Of a stretch of 64,000 nucleotides of DNA, positions 1-9,050 are shown one piece after another. The DNA lies in assembly GCA_009692205.1 (NCBI GenBank), contig SHZR01000009.1:27667-91666 (forward strand), given 5' to 3'. The position numbers and the translations under genes are program-made. The first letter of the stretch is position 1, and each line of letters begins with the position of its first letter. The notes beneath the pieces were generated by a model, which worked only from the letters and a program-made list of their open reading frames with translations, searched no databases and had not been told where the DNA came from. This DNA comes from Gemmatimonadota bacterium. Its GTDB lineage: Bacteria; Gemmatimonadota; Gemmatimonadetes; Longimicrobiales; Gaopeijiaceae.

Positions 1-1971
<1,971 letters not shown>

Positions 1972-2280
1972 CTACGCTGTCTCAGCCAGTACGAATACGA
2001 TGCGCTCGAGGGGCGCGTCCGCGAGCCGCGCATTCACGCGCTCGAGCACCTCGGTCTTCAACATGCTCAACTCCATCAGCCACGCGCTGCTTCGCACCTC
2101 GACGAAGAGCGCGTCCCGATCCAAGCCTTTCACCCGAGTCACTTCCGCGAGACGCGCGCCGACGATCTCGGGCCACAGATCGAGGACACCCACTCGTCGG
2201 ACTTGTTTCTGCACGCCGTGCTTCTCCAGCACCTGCGCGAGCACCACGTCGACGCGAATCGGCCGCGCGCCGCCCTTCAT
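1972..2280 (-). CDS. dciA: DciA-like DUF721 protein (helicase loader/operator)
   Basis: A 102-residue protein of the DUF721 family, whose characterised members (DciA) help load or operate the replicative helicase DnaB. The DUF721 core is visible: a basic N-terminus, then LWPEIVGARLAEVTRV around residues 35-50 and SSAWLMELSMLKTEVLERVN around 64-83, which is the conserved hydrophobic segment. The ATG at 2280 overlaps the recF stop by four bases (ATGA), so translation is probably coupled. A much longer reading frame runs upstream through recF in another frame but shows no homology, so the short start was chosen. The helicase role is established for homologues and inferred here. Confidence 0.85.
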   Translation of the reverse strand: MKGGARPIRVDVVLAQVLEKHGVQKQVRRVGVLDLWPEIVGARLAEVTRVKGLDRDALFVEVRSSAWLMELSMLKTEVLERVNARLADAPLERIVFVLAETA

Positions 2281-3404
2281 GTCGTCAACCTGCCTGCCTT
2301 GATGCGCCACCGGGCCAGCGTTTGTCGCTTGAACCGCACGTCGGACTCCTTGGGCGCGGTGAGCACGACCTGGCCCGCCTCCGCGGCCTCCATGAGCTCG
2401 AGCACCCGCTCGCTCCGCCCCTCGTCGAGCTCGGCGAAGACGTCGTCCACCAGGATGAGGGGCGTCTCGCCCCGACGATCCCGGATGGTCTCCGCCTCCA
2501 CGAGCCGCAGCGCGAGGGCGGCGGTACGGCGCTGTCCGCCCGACCCATACTCGCGCAGGTCGAGGCCGTCCCCGGTGCCGTCGAGAGCCAGGCGCACTTC
2601 GTCGCGATGCGGGCCCACGGTCGTCGTGCCGAGTCGGCGGTCCCGCTCGCTCGCCCCCTCCACCGCGTCGTGGAACGCCGCGCGCACGTCTTCCGCGGCA
2701 CGCGCGTGGCCGAGCGGAACACTCGCCTCGTAGGTCATGCTCGCGCGTCCGTCGTTCGACACGCGTGCGTAGAAGGTGCCGAATGCCGGGCCGACCCCCT
2801 CGATCCAGTCCCGCCGGGCGCGGATGACCTCCGCCCCGCTCTCGATCAGCCCTGGGTCCCACGCGTGCACGATCGACGCCGGGAGCGCGTCGCGCAGCGC
2901 GGCGTTCCGCTGCAGCAGCACGCGTCGGTATTCCTGCAATGCGCCGAGATAGCCCGGCTCGTTCAAGGACAACACGATGTCGAGGAAGCGCCTCCGCTCC
3001 TTCGGTCCGCCGCTGACCAACTCGAGGTCCGCAGGCGAGAAGATCACGGCCGCGAGCCGCCCCAGCGCCGCGCCCAGCCGCTCCTGCTCCGCACCGTCCA
3101 CGCAGACCTTCTTCCGTCTTCCCTTCCGCTCGAACGCGGCTGTGACCTGGGCCGTACTGCGGTCGGGCGAGGCACTCGAAGCGGCATTTCCCACCACGCG
3201 GAAGACGTCGGCGCCGAATGTCACGAGCTGCTCGTCGGGCGCGCCGCGAAAGGAGCGGAAGATCTCGAGATAGTAGATCGCCTCGAGGAAGTTCGACTTG
3301 CCCTGGGCGTTGTCCCCGATCAGCGCGACACCCTCGGGAGGAAGCTCCAGATCCTGATCGCAGAGGTTCCGGAAGTGGCGCAGGGTCAGCGTGCTCAGAC
3401 GCAC
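2277..3404 (-). CDS. recF: DNA replication and repair protein RecF
   Basis: RecF is an SMC-like ATPase that, with RecO and RecR, loads RecA at gapped DNA. The 375-residue length is normal for the family. The Walker A motif is GDNAQGKSN (residues 31-39), the signature-like motif YGSGGQRRTAAL is near 283, and Walker B LILVDDVFAELD is near 316. The N-terminus MRLSTLTLRHFRN matches the family start. It overlaps dciA by four bases and is followed by gyrB, forming a replication/repair operon. There is a gap of about 200 bases to the crotonase gene upstream, so recF probably has its own promoter there. dnaA and dnaN are not next to it in this window. Confidence 0.96.
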   Translation of the reverse strand: MRLSTLTLRHFRNLCDQDLELPPEGVALIGDNAQGKSNFLEAIYYLEIFRSFRGAPDEQLVTFGADVFRVVGNAASSASPDRSTAQVTAAFERKGRRKKVCVDGAEQERLGAALGRLAAVIFSPADLELVSGGPKERRRFLDIVLSLNEPGYLGALQEYRRVLLQRNAALRDALPASIVHAWDPGLIESGAEVIRARRDWIEGVGPAFGTFYARVSNDGRASMTYEASVPLGHARAAEDVRAAFHDAVEGASERDRRLGTTTVGPHRDEVRLALDGTGDGLDLREYGSGGQRRTAALALRLVEAETIRDRRGETPLILVDDVFAELDEGRSERVLELMEAAEAGQVVLTAPKESDVRFKRQTLARWRIKAGRLTT

Positions 3405-3604
3405 GGACCGCCGCTCGGGAGGAGCCCTGAAAACATGGGCAAAGCTAACCGTTCACGATTCCCCGGACTACCCCACGTGAGCGGCCGAAAGCGCTTGTGC
3501 GATAAGGATTTTCGCCCTATGGCAATCCGGGACGAGCAACCCTGTACGAATACCGAAACAGATGGCGCCGGAAGCACCCGAGAACAGCCCTCCCGCGGAA
3601 GGGG

Positions 3605-4390
3605 TCAGCTGCCCGAGAAGTCCGGCTTCCGCTTCTCCAAGAAGGCCTGCATGCCCTCTTTCATGTCGCCCGTGGAGGCGAGGAGGCCGAAGAGCGCCGA
3701 CTCGGACTCCTGAGCGTCCACGGACGCAATGTCGAGCCCGCGGTAGATCGACTCGAGGGCCATGCGCACCGCGAGCGGCCCGTTCTTGGTCACCCGGCGG
3801 GCGAGCACCTTGGCCTCGGCCATGAGGACATCGCCCTCCACCACCGAGGACACGAGTCCGTAGGCGAGCGCGCGCGGGGCATCCACCGGATCGCCCGTGA
3901 GTGTCATCTCGATCGCGCGACCCAGACCAACGACCCGGGCGAGTCGCACGGTCCCGCCGTACCCGGGGATGATACCTAGCCCTACCTCGGGCAGTCCGAA
4001 GCGCGCGCGGGTGCTCGCAATGCGCAGGTGGCACGCGAGCGCCAGCTCCAGGCCACCGCCCAACGCATACCCACCGATCGCCGCGACGACGGGCTTGGGG
4101 CATCGCTCGATGTCCTGGAAGACCCGCTGACCATCGCGACTTACGCGCACTGCGGTCACCGGGTCCATCCTGGCCAGCTCGCCGATGTCGGCACCAGCGA
4201 CGAACGCCTTCTCTCCGGCTCCGGTCAGGACGATCGCGCGCACCGCGCTGTCGGAGCCCAAGCTCGTGAACACGTCACCCAGCTCACGGATGACGTCCGC
4301 ATTCAGCGCGTTGAGCTTGTCCTGGCGATCGACGCTGACGACGGCGATCTCGCCGTCCCACTCCACCCGGATGTATCTGAGGTCGGACAC
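3605..4390 (-). CDS. Enoyl-CoA hydratase/isomerase family protein (crotonase)
   Basis: A 261-residue crotonase-fold enzyme, probably hydrating 2-enoyl-CoA in beta-oxidation or a related acyl-CoA pathway. The GTG at 4390 was chosen because AGGAG lies seven bases upstream and the resulting length is typical; an upstream in-frame ATG at 4483 would add a low-complexity extension running towards ssb. The oxyanion-hole region KAFVAGADI is near residues 61-69. Both catalytic glutamates of the hydratase subgroup are in place: GGGLELAL (Glu115) and LPEVGLG (Glu135). It diverges from ssb. A 3-hydroxyacyl-CoA dehydrogenase about 5 kb away could act next in the pathway. The exact substrate is unknown. 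Confidence 0.92.
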   Translation of the reverse strand: MSDLRYIRVEWDGEIAVVSVDRQDKLNALNADVIRELGDVFTSLGSDSAVRAIVLTGAGEKAFVAGADIGELARMDPVTAVRVSRDGQRVFQDIERCPKPVVAAIGGYALGGGLELALACHLRIASTRARFGLPEVGLGIIPGYGGTVRLARVVGLGRAIEMTLTGDPVDAPRALAYGLVSSVVEGDVLMAEAKVLARRVTKNGPLAVRMALESIYRGLDIASVDAQESESALFGLLASTGDMKEGMQAFLEKRKPDFSGS

Positions 4391-4503
4391 GCGGACTCTC
4401 CTCGTCGGCTTCGCAAGATAGCGGCCCGACCGAAAATGGAAAAAAGGCCCAAGCGCACTTATGTTCTCGCCCCGTTCCGCCACGAGACAGGAGCCACGCC
4501 CCG

Positions 4504-4983
4504 ATGAGTCGGTCCCTCAATAAGGTCATGCTGATCGGAAACGTGGGCAGTGAGCCGGAGATTCGCGCGACCAGCGCAGGAGCCCGTGTCGCCAAGCTCT
4601 CGATCGCGACGAACCGGTCGTGGTCCGATCGCTCGGGGCAGCAGCAAGAGAAGACGGAGTGGCACCGTCTCACGTTCTTCGGGCGCCTGGTCGACATCGT
4701 CGAGCAATACGTCAAGAAGGGCGACCGGCTCTACGTCGAGGGCCGCATCGAGTACTCCCAGACCGAGGGAGAGGGCGGCCCGAAGTACTGGACCGACATC
4801 GTCATCAACGAAATGGTGATGCTCGGCTCGAGTGGTGGTGGCGGTGGCGGTGGCGGCGGTGGTGGTGGCGGTGGCGGCGGTGGTGGTGGCGGCGGGGCGC
4901 GGCGCGGAGGCGGCTTCTCCGAGTCCGGCGGCGGCAGCCCACAGCCTCCAACGAACGAGCCCGACGACGACCTGCCGTTCTAG
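4504..4983 (+). CDS. ssb: Single-stranded DNA-binding protein with 21-glycine linker
   Basis: SSB coats single-stranded DNA and recruits repair proteins through its acidic tail. The 159-residue protein has an N-terminal OB fold (about residues 1-108, with NKVMLIGNVG and EWHRLTFFGRL), then an unbroken run of 21 glycines (about 111-131), a short Gly/Ser/Pro region and the canonical tip DDDLPF. The linker is encoded by alternating GGT/GGC codons, so it is a DNA microsatellite as well as a protein repeat. The gene ends in TAG exactly after the conserved tip, so TAG is a true terminator in this genome. It is divergent from the crotonase gene, with about 110 bases between starts available for promoters. 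Confidence 0.97.
   Translation: MSRSLNKVMLIGNVGSEPEIRATSAGARVAKLSIATNRSWSDRSGQQQEKTEWHRLTFFGRLVDIVEQYVKKGDRLYVEGRIEYSQTEGEGGPKYWTDIVINEMVMLGSSGGGGGGGGGGGGGGGGGGGGGARRGGGFSESGGGSPQPPTNEPDDDLPF
4834..4896 (+). repeat. GGN microsatellite encoding the SSB poly-glycine linker
   Basis: About 63 bases of alternating GGT and GGC triplets inside ssb. Each triplet is a glycine codon, so gain or loss of whole units changes linker length without breaking the frame. Confidence 0.9.
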
Positions 4984-4990
4984 GCCTCCG

Positions 4991-5344
4991 CTAGCCTTTC
5001 GGCGACTTCTCCGCGTCGGTCTCCCAGAGGCCCATGAAGTACTCCTCGTACTTGTCCGGGTGCGCGCGGTAGTCTTCCAGCCAGATTTCGAAGGGTGGAA
5101 GCGCGATACGGCGCGCCAACCAGTCCGTCGCGACGCGCACCATCTCCACGTAGGAGATGTCCCCCTCTCCGCCTCTCTCTCGATACGCCCGATGGGCCAG
5201 CAGGTAGATCTCGTCGGGACTCATGTAGACGAGTAGGTCCGCAACCTGCGCCGAGCAGTAGTCGTGATACTTGGCGCGCAGGACGTGAAGCGGCTCTTCA
5301 GGGCCCTTCTGGCCGCCGTCCACTGGGGGTCCTCCCGCGGGCAT
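4991..5344 (-). CDS. Uncharacterised protein with an LPPFE-W-D motif
   Basis: A 117-residue soluble protein that I cannot assign to a function. The ATG at 5344 is preceded by GGAGG about eight bases upstream; an in-frame upstream start at 5398 lacks such support. The sequence is charged and aromatic-rich, with no signal peptide or membrane segment. Its C-terminal half contains ALPPFEIWLEDYRAHPDKY, which matches PLPPFEEWCADLAKYP in the 190-residue protein encoded at 6293-6865, so the two are probably distant relatives. It lies about 60 bases downstream of a small ribbon-helix-helix-like gene on the same strand, possibly one transcript, and converges on ssb with only seven bases between the stops. 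Confidence 0.7.
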   Translation of the reverse strand: MPAGGPPVDGGQKGPEEPLHVLRAKYHDYCSAQVADLLVYMSPDEIYLLAHRAYRERGGEGDISYVEMVRVATDWLARRIALPPFEIWLEDYRAHPDKYEEYFMGLWETDAEKSPKG

Positions 5345-5403
5345 GAACGAGCCTCCAGGATCGCGGAAGGTATGCACCGCGGAAGCAGACGAACGCAAGC
5401 CTC

Positions 5404-5613
5404 CTACGGAGTCGCGCTCGGCTGGTCGGACGCCGTCTCCTGAGTCGAGACTCCGTCGCTCTCACGAAGGTGCTGGTAGATCGATCGACGCGTGAGTCCG
5501 TACAGCACGACGCGGCTCAGGAACTCCGGATCAGACCGTTGCACCTCTTCCGCCTGGGCCGCGATGTCGCGTGGCAAGCGCACAGACAGCTGCACGGAAC
5601 GCGTTTCCCACAT
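5404..5613 (-). CDS. Small ribbon-helix-helix-like protein
   Basis: A 69-residue protein. The ATG at 5613 was chosen because GAGGTG sits about six bases upstream and the mature start MWETRSVQLSVRLP resembles ribbon-helix-helix (CopG/Arc-like) DNA-binding proteins: a short beta-strand (SVQLSVRLP) followed by helices (DIAAQAEEVQRSD and EFLSRVVLYGLTRRSI). It may be a transcription factor, an antitoxin or an accessory to the downstream gene at 4991-5344. No recognisable toxin is adjacent, so a toxin-antitoxin assignment is not supported. The fold call rests on the pattern of the first 45 residues only. Confidence 0.6.
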   Translation of the reverse strand: MWETRSVQLSVRLPRDIAAQAEEVQRSDPEFLSRVVLYGLTRRSIYQHLRESDGVSTQETASDQPSATP

Positions 5614-5990
5614 AGACACACCTCGCCCAGGGAAAGATTGTGGAAAAGTCACACTCTCGGGAGCACGGGCCCAGGCGCGTGGTGCGCGCTACAGGCCGAT
5701 GGCAGAGGTGCTTAGCGATCCTCGAGACGGAGGTACTCTAAGGAGTGACTCTACGCGGCGCAACCCCCTTGTTGGCCGCGCCACATGAAAATGCACAGTG
5801 GCGTAAGATGTTGTATAACAACCGCTTACAGATCAGGGGCGAATCGCCAAACCATGTGTTCCTCTCCTGACGTGCACCTTACACGCATGCGTGCGCGCCG
5901 AGTGGAAGTTCATGCGAGTCACGGAGTTTGGCCGGAGTCTTCCAACGCGCGACGCCACGCGATGTCGCACAGTTTTTACTGAAAAGTGAC
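5614..5990. other. Non-coding stretch upstream of the RHH-like gene
   Basis: No convincing gene is visible in these roughly 380 bases. Short reading frames on both strands have no RBS and no family resemblance. It is less GC-rich in places than its surroundings and holds a small palindrome, GTTGT-ATA-ACAAC (5810-5822), that could be an operator or chance. The promoter of the minus-strand RHH-like gene must lie in its left part. Confidence 0.4.
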
Positions 5991-5993
5991 CTA

Positions 5994-6293
5994 GTGAAGC
6001 TCTGCACAAGTCTGGCGCCCCGCGTTGCGGTGCCACGGCCCCAGATCCGAGGCGGAGCGACGAAGGCATAGCCGTAGCTACGTCGAGGAGCTCCAACGAC
6101 GGAGATGGGGCCGTGCCATCGCAACCCACGGACATGTTGCAGATCTTCCGCTTGTTTGGGGGCGCAGGGGGATCGCGGCCCAGGAGGTCGTCACTCCTCC
6201 TCGCCGTACGGACCAGTACGACTCGTCGTCGTTCCTACTCCTGGTCTCGCGAGCCCCCTGCGCGCGGGGCACCAGGCTTGTGCAGAGCTTCCC
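5994..6293. mobile_element. MITE-like palindromic element flanked by CTAG
   Basis: A non-coding segment of about 300 bases bounded by imperfect terminal inverted repeats of about 30 bases: the left arm (5995-6025) reads GAAGCTCTGCACAAG inward, and the right arm (6262-6292) is its reverse complement with about three mismatches. Both ends abut CTAG (5991-5994 and 6293-6296), consistent with a TA duplication of the kind made by IS630/Tc1-type transposases, which target CTAG. No transposase is encoded, so it would be non-autonomous. The right CTAG supplies the TAG stop codon of the hypothetical gene on its right. Only one copy was seen in this window. Confidence 0.6.
6024..6125. repeat. Long internal hairpin of the MITE-like element
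   Basis: Inverted repeat inside the element: arms at 6024-6042 (beginning GTTGCGG) and 6107-6125 (ending CATCGCAAC) pair at 17 of 19 positions. The 64-base interior contains a further self-complementary stretch around AGCCGTAGCTACG. Any transcript crossing it would fold into a long structured stem. Confidence 0.6.
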
Positions 6294-6865
6294 TAGGGAA
6301 GCGCGGAGCGGAGGAACGCCTCGAGGGCGACCGGCTCGAAGGCGAGAAAGCGGTCGCGGAGGTCCGCGGGATCCGTTTCGCGGAAGATGAGTGCCGTGCG
6401 GTGCACCCGGCGCGAGATCCTGTCCTCGAACGCGATGTAACCGCGCCACGCGCCTCCATCGCGGAAGGAGCGCAGGTAGGCGATCCAGGGATTCCCTCCG
6501 AACTCGAACAGGCGCGCCTCGACAGTCGTCGGGGCCTCCGCGGTCGGAGCCGCAGCGGAGTCGTCCAGATCGTGGAGGTGCGCGGCCGGATACTTTGCGA
6601 GGTCCGCACACCATTCCTCGAACGGAGGCAGCGGCAGGAGGCTCTCGCAGTAGTTCACGAACGCCGCCAGCGGGTCCGCGGGCGAGCGCTCTCCGAACCC
6701 CGCTTCGAGTGCCTTCCGATAGAGCGGCCGCACGGCTTCGCGAGAGAGCAGTCGAATGAGACCGCGCGCCTGGCGTTTACGGTACGCCCCGTATTGAATC
6801 AAAAGCTCATCCCGGGCGAACTGCCCGTGCGCAGTATCGAGTGCGCGAAGATCCTCGAAGACCAA
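6293..6865 (-). CDS. Uncharacterised protein, possibly 3'-truncated by the MITE
   Basis: A 190-residue protein of unknown function. Translation most likely begins at TTG 6865, 15 bases after the stop of the upstream gene, suggesting one operon with it. It is rich in Arg, Leu, Phe and Pro without a signal peptide or membrane segment. The segment PLPPFEEWCADLAKYP (about residues 97-112) matches a motif in the small protein encoded at 4991-5344. The C-terminal part (YLRSFRDGGAWRGYIAFED) looks like a beta-rich domain. Its TAG stop overlaps the CTAG at the right border of the MITE-like element, so the ancestral C-terminus may have been longer. Confidence 0.65.
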   Translation of the reverse strand: MVFEDLRALDTAHGQFARDELLIQYGAYRKRQARGLIRLLSREAVRPLYRKALEAGFGERSPADPLAAFVNYCESLLPLPPFEEWCADLAKYPAAHLHDLDDSAAAPTAEAPTTVEARLFEFGGNPWIAYLRSFRDGGAWRGYIAFEDRISRRVHRTALIFRETDPADLRDRFLAFEPVALEAFLRSALP

Positions 6866-6879
6866 GGCCGCCGATCGCT

Positions 6880-7767
6880 CTAGTGAACCACGTGCGAGCC
6901 GGCGAAGGGAGGCGGAACCTCCACGACGTGTGTCGCCGGCTCGTGGATGCGCAGTCCCCCGAGGGTCTCGCGCTCGCCGAACGTGTCCATCACCGGCGCG
7001 ATCGAGGCGAGCCGCTCCGGCTCGAAGCGCGCCAACATCGACAGAAGGCCCCGCCGCACCTGTGACAAACAGGCTCTCGCCTCACCCAGCGTCGTCGGCA
7101 GCGCGAAGCGCACCTGGTACTCGACGGCCCCCTCCTCTGTCATCGGCTCGACACGGAGCAGGTCGGCGGTCAGGAACGCCTCCGCAAGCGCGTGCTCCAA
7201 GTGCACGTCGGGCTCGGGGAACGCGGTGCGGAAGACGACGGCGCAGGCGTCGTAGTCGAGATGGGCACGCGTGAGCCGGCCCGGTCCGAGCACGAACCGA
7301 ATCGAAGTCCCCTCGTGCAAGTCGAGGTCACGGCAGATGTCGCGGAACCCGAGGCGCAGGAACGTGGCGCGCGTGAGCGGACCGAAGCCGACCCTCTCGA
7401 GGACGCGGAGCCCGAGCTGGAACGCGTAACGTTTGAGCGTGTCGTTGTCCCGGGTCGCGGCGGTCGCCGTGATCAGCTCCGAGACATGATCCAGCGTCGG
7501 CTCATAGACCCAGTCTAGCACCACGAGCTCGGTGCTCAGGTCGAGCACCTTTACCTGGCCGCTCCCGAGGTCCACCGCCTCCGCGGTGGCGGCATAGCGA
7601 CCCTCCACCACCAGCGCGAGGCCGATGTCCTCGATCCGTCCACCGGGCGCGTCCATCTCGTGGACGTCACGGTACTGGACGATCGCTCGCGTGAGCGAGA
7701 GCTCGCAGATCCCAGGAACGTCGCCCATCGCCTCAGGGCGAGCATCGGTGTGCACGTTCGGCTGCAT
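6880..7767 (-). CDS. Conserved hypothetical protein
   Basis: A 295-residue soluble protein I do not recognise. The ATG at 7767 (MQPNVHTDARPEAMGD) was preferred because upstream codons run into the bS21 promoter on the opposite strand and look non-coding. The sequence alternates hydrophobic strands and acidic loops (LALVVEGRYAATAEAVDL, VKVLDLSTELVVLDWVYEP), suggesting a mixed alpha/beta fold, with no obvious catalytic motif. It is divergent from rpsU with 200 bases between starts and is followed after 15 bases by the 190-residue hypothetical gene, so the two are probably co-transcribed. Confidence 0.7.
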   Translation of the reverse strand: MQPNVHTDARPEAMGDVPGICELSLTRAIVQYRDVHEMDAPGGRIEDIGLALVVEGRYAATAEAVDLGSGQVKVLDLSTELVVLDWVYEPTLDHVSELITATAATRDNDTLKRYAFQLGLRVLERVGFGPLTRATFLRLGFRDICRDLDLHEGTSIRFVLGPGRLTRAHLDYDACAVVFRTAFPEPDVHLEHALAEAFLTADLLRVEPMTEEGAVEYQVRFALPTTLGEARACLSQVRRGLLSMLARFEPERLASIAPVMDTFGERETLGGLRIHEPATHVVEVPPPFAGSHVVH

Positions 7768-7909
7768 CGAATCTGCGACCCCCCTTTCGACAAGAAACCC
7801 TGCCGGAGCCGGGTGTCGTTCTGCTACGATACGCCTCGGCTCTCGGGCATTGCAAGAAAGACGTCGCTGCGCTCGTGCCCCTCCCCGGGACCGCCTGACG
7901 TTGCCCCCT

Positions 7910-7937
7910 TTGACGGGGCCGTTTACCTTTCTAAGCT
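7910..7937 (+). promoter_or_regulatory. Candidate sigma70-type promoter of rpsU
   Basis: TTGACG (7910-7915) and TAAGCT (7932-7937) are separated by 16 bases and lie just upstream of bS21, with a predicted transcript start about 20 bases before the RBS. The match is by eye only. Confidence 0.45.
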
Positions 7938-7967
7938 CAATTATCGCCACGCTGAAGGGGCTGCCGC

Positions 7968-8162
7968 TTGGAAGTCGTCATTCAGGACAACGAGAGTCTC
8001 GACCGCGCCCTGCGCCGGTTCAAGCGCAAGGTGCAGCGTTCCGGACTCTATTCCGAGCTCCGGAAGCGCCGCTTCTACGAGAAGCCCAGCGCCCAGAAGA
8101 AGCGGAAGCGCGAGGCGGCGATTCGCAGAGAGCGTCGGCGCCAGCGTCGAGTCCGCCGCTAG
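7968..8162 (+). CDS. rpsU: Small ribosomal subunit protein bS21
   Basis: A 64-residue very basic protein of the 30S subunit, needed for efficient initiation in bacteria that have it. The start is TTG at 7968 with AAGGGG seven bases upstream. [21 protein letters not shown] is the classic bS21 N-terminus and the C-terminus is an Arg/Lys-rich helix, as expected. Length fits the family (about 60-70). It is transcribed alone, divergent from a conserved hypothetical gene, and is followed by a perfect seven-base-pair hairpin. It ends in TAG at the expected family length. Confidence 0.95.
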   Translation: MEVVIQDNESLDRALRRFKRKVQRSGLYSELRKRRFYEKPSAQKKRKREAAIRRERRRQRRVRR

Positions 8163-8166
8163 CCCT

Positions 8167-8187
8167 GCCTGACGGTAGGAGTCAGGC
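8167..8187. terminator. Hairpin between convergent rpsU and AraC-type gene
   Basis: Perfect inverted repeat GCCTGAC / GTCAGGC (8167-8173 and 8181-8187) with a seven-base loop, placed between two convergent stop codons. No T-run follows on either strand, so it is at best a structured 3' end or a weak bidirectional terminator. Confidence 0.45.
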
Positions 8188-8964
8188 CGCGCGCCGCTGG
8201 AAGAGCACGTCGAGTCCCGCCCAAGCATCGAGGGCCTGGGGCGTCAGGTGAGTCCACGCGAAGGTGATCAGCAGCTTGTTCCAGCCGTGCACCGTGCGGA
8301 CTTCCGTCGGGGTGAGCTGCGTGAGCGTGGCCATCATCCGGCATAGGGTTCCGTCGGACGTGAACCCGAGTCGATGCGCCGCGCCGGCCACAGTGACCGA
8401 GCGATCGGAGAGCATCTCCGCGACCGCCATCAGCCTGAACCAGCGCAGGTAGACGGAGGGAGACGCGAGGCCACGGCGCCGGAACCTCGCTTTCAGAGCG
8501 CCGCGGCTCAGTTCGCATCCCCGCGCAACCGCGTGCAGGCTCGTGTAGCGCGTCGGGAACTCCATGACCCGCCTCGCGAACGACCTCAAGGGAGCGGGCA
8601 GCCTCGCGCCGGCCGGGCGGCTCAGTTCGGCGAGCCCCGTGTCGACCCAGCTAGCGTCCCCCGCCGACCGCTCGATCAGCACGCGCAGTCGGCGAGCGAG
8701 GAAGTCCCGCCTCGGCGTGGGCGGTTGCTCGGCCCTCCGCTCGGCCTCTCAGCATCGCAGGAGCGCGTCGTCCAAGTCGAGCACGGGAACGCCCGTCGGG
8801 CGGTCCGCTGCCTCGAAGCCGTTCGCACGCACGAGCAGCCGAGCGAAGCGCCATTGCAGCGCCTCCGCCACGAGCGCCGACTCCGTCACCACGTCCTCTT
8901 CGACGTGGGCGGCGGCGCGCAGGGCGTGGCGCAGCAGCGGGTCCGTGCATCGCGCGACGATCAT
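8182..8964 (-). pseudogene. AraC-type regulator interrupted by an in-frame TGA
   Basis: Reading from ATG 8964, an N-terminal domain (MIVARCTDPLLRHALRAAAH...) runs about 71 residues to a TGA at 8749-8751. The same frame continues with EAERRAEQPPTPRRDFLARR into a second segment with an AraC-like helix-turn-helix (YTSLHAVARGCELSRGALKARFRRRG and SVTVAGAAHRLGFTSDGTLCRMM) ending at 8182. The joined length, about 260 codons, fits one regulator. The N-terminal part resembles a degenerate receiver domain. A single CGA-to-TGA change would explain the stop. It could be a pseudogene, a consensus error or, less likely, readthrough. The C-terminal piece alone has a possible internal start at 8682. Confidence 0.7.
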
Positions 8965-9033
8965 TGGATTCTGATGCTGTCCGGGAGCTGCGGGGTCTCT
9001 ATCCGTCAATGTGCAGGCGGAGGGACCGCGTTC

Positions 9034-9050
9034 GCCACCAGCGGGGTGGC
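9034..9050 (-). terminator. Hairpin at the 3' end of the 3-hydroxyacyl-CoA dehydrogenase gene
   Basis: Inverted repeat GCCACC / GGTGGC (9034-9039 and 9045-9050) with a five-base loop, touching the stop codon of the gene at 9050-9928. No U-tract follows. Confidence 0.35.

Noticed and set aside
5404..5613. Toxin-antitoxin module with the RHH-like gene as antitoxin
   Set aside because: The adjacent 117-residue protein does not resemble a known toxin and is 60 bases away rather than overlapping.
5810..5822. GTTGT-ATA-ACAAC as an operator
   Set aside because: A ten-base symmetry is expected by chance in 64 kb and no second copy or bound regulator is known; kept only as a remark.
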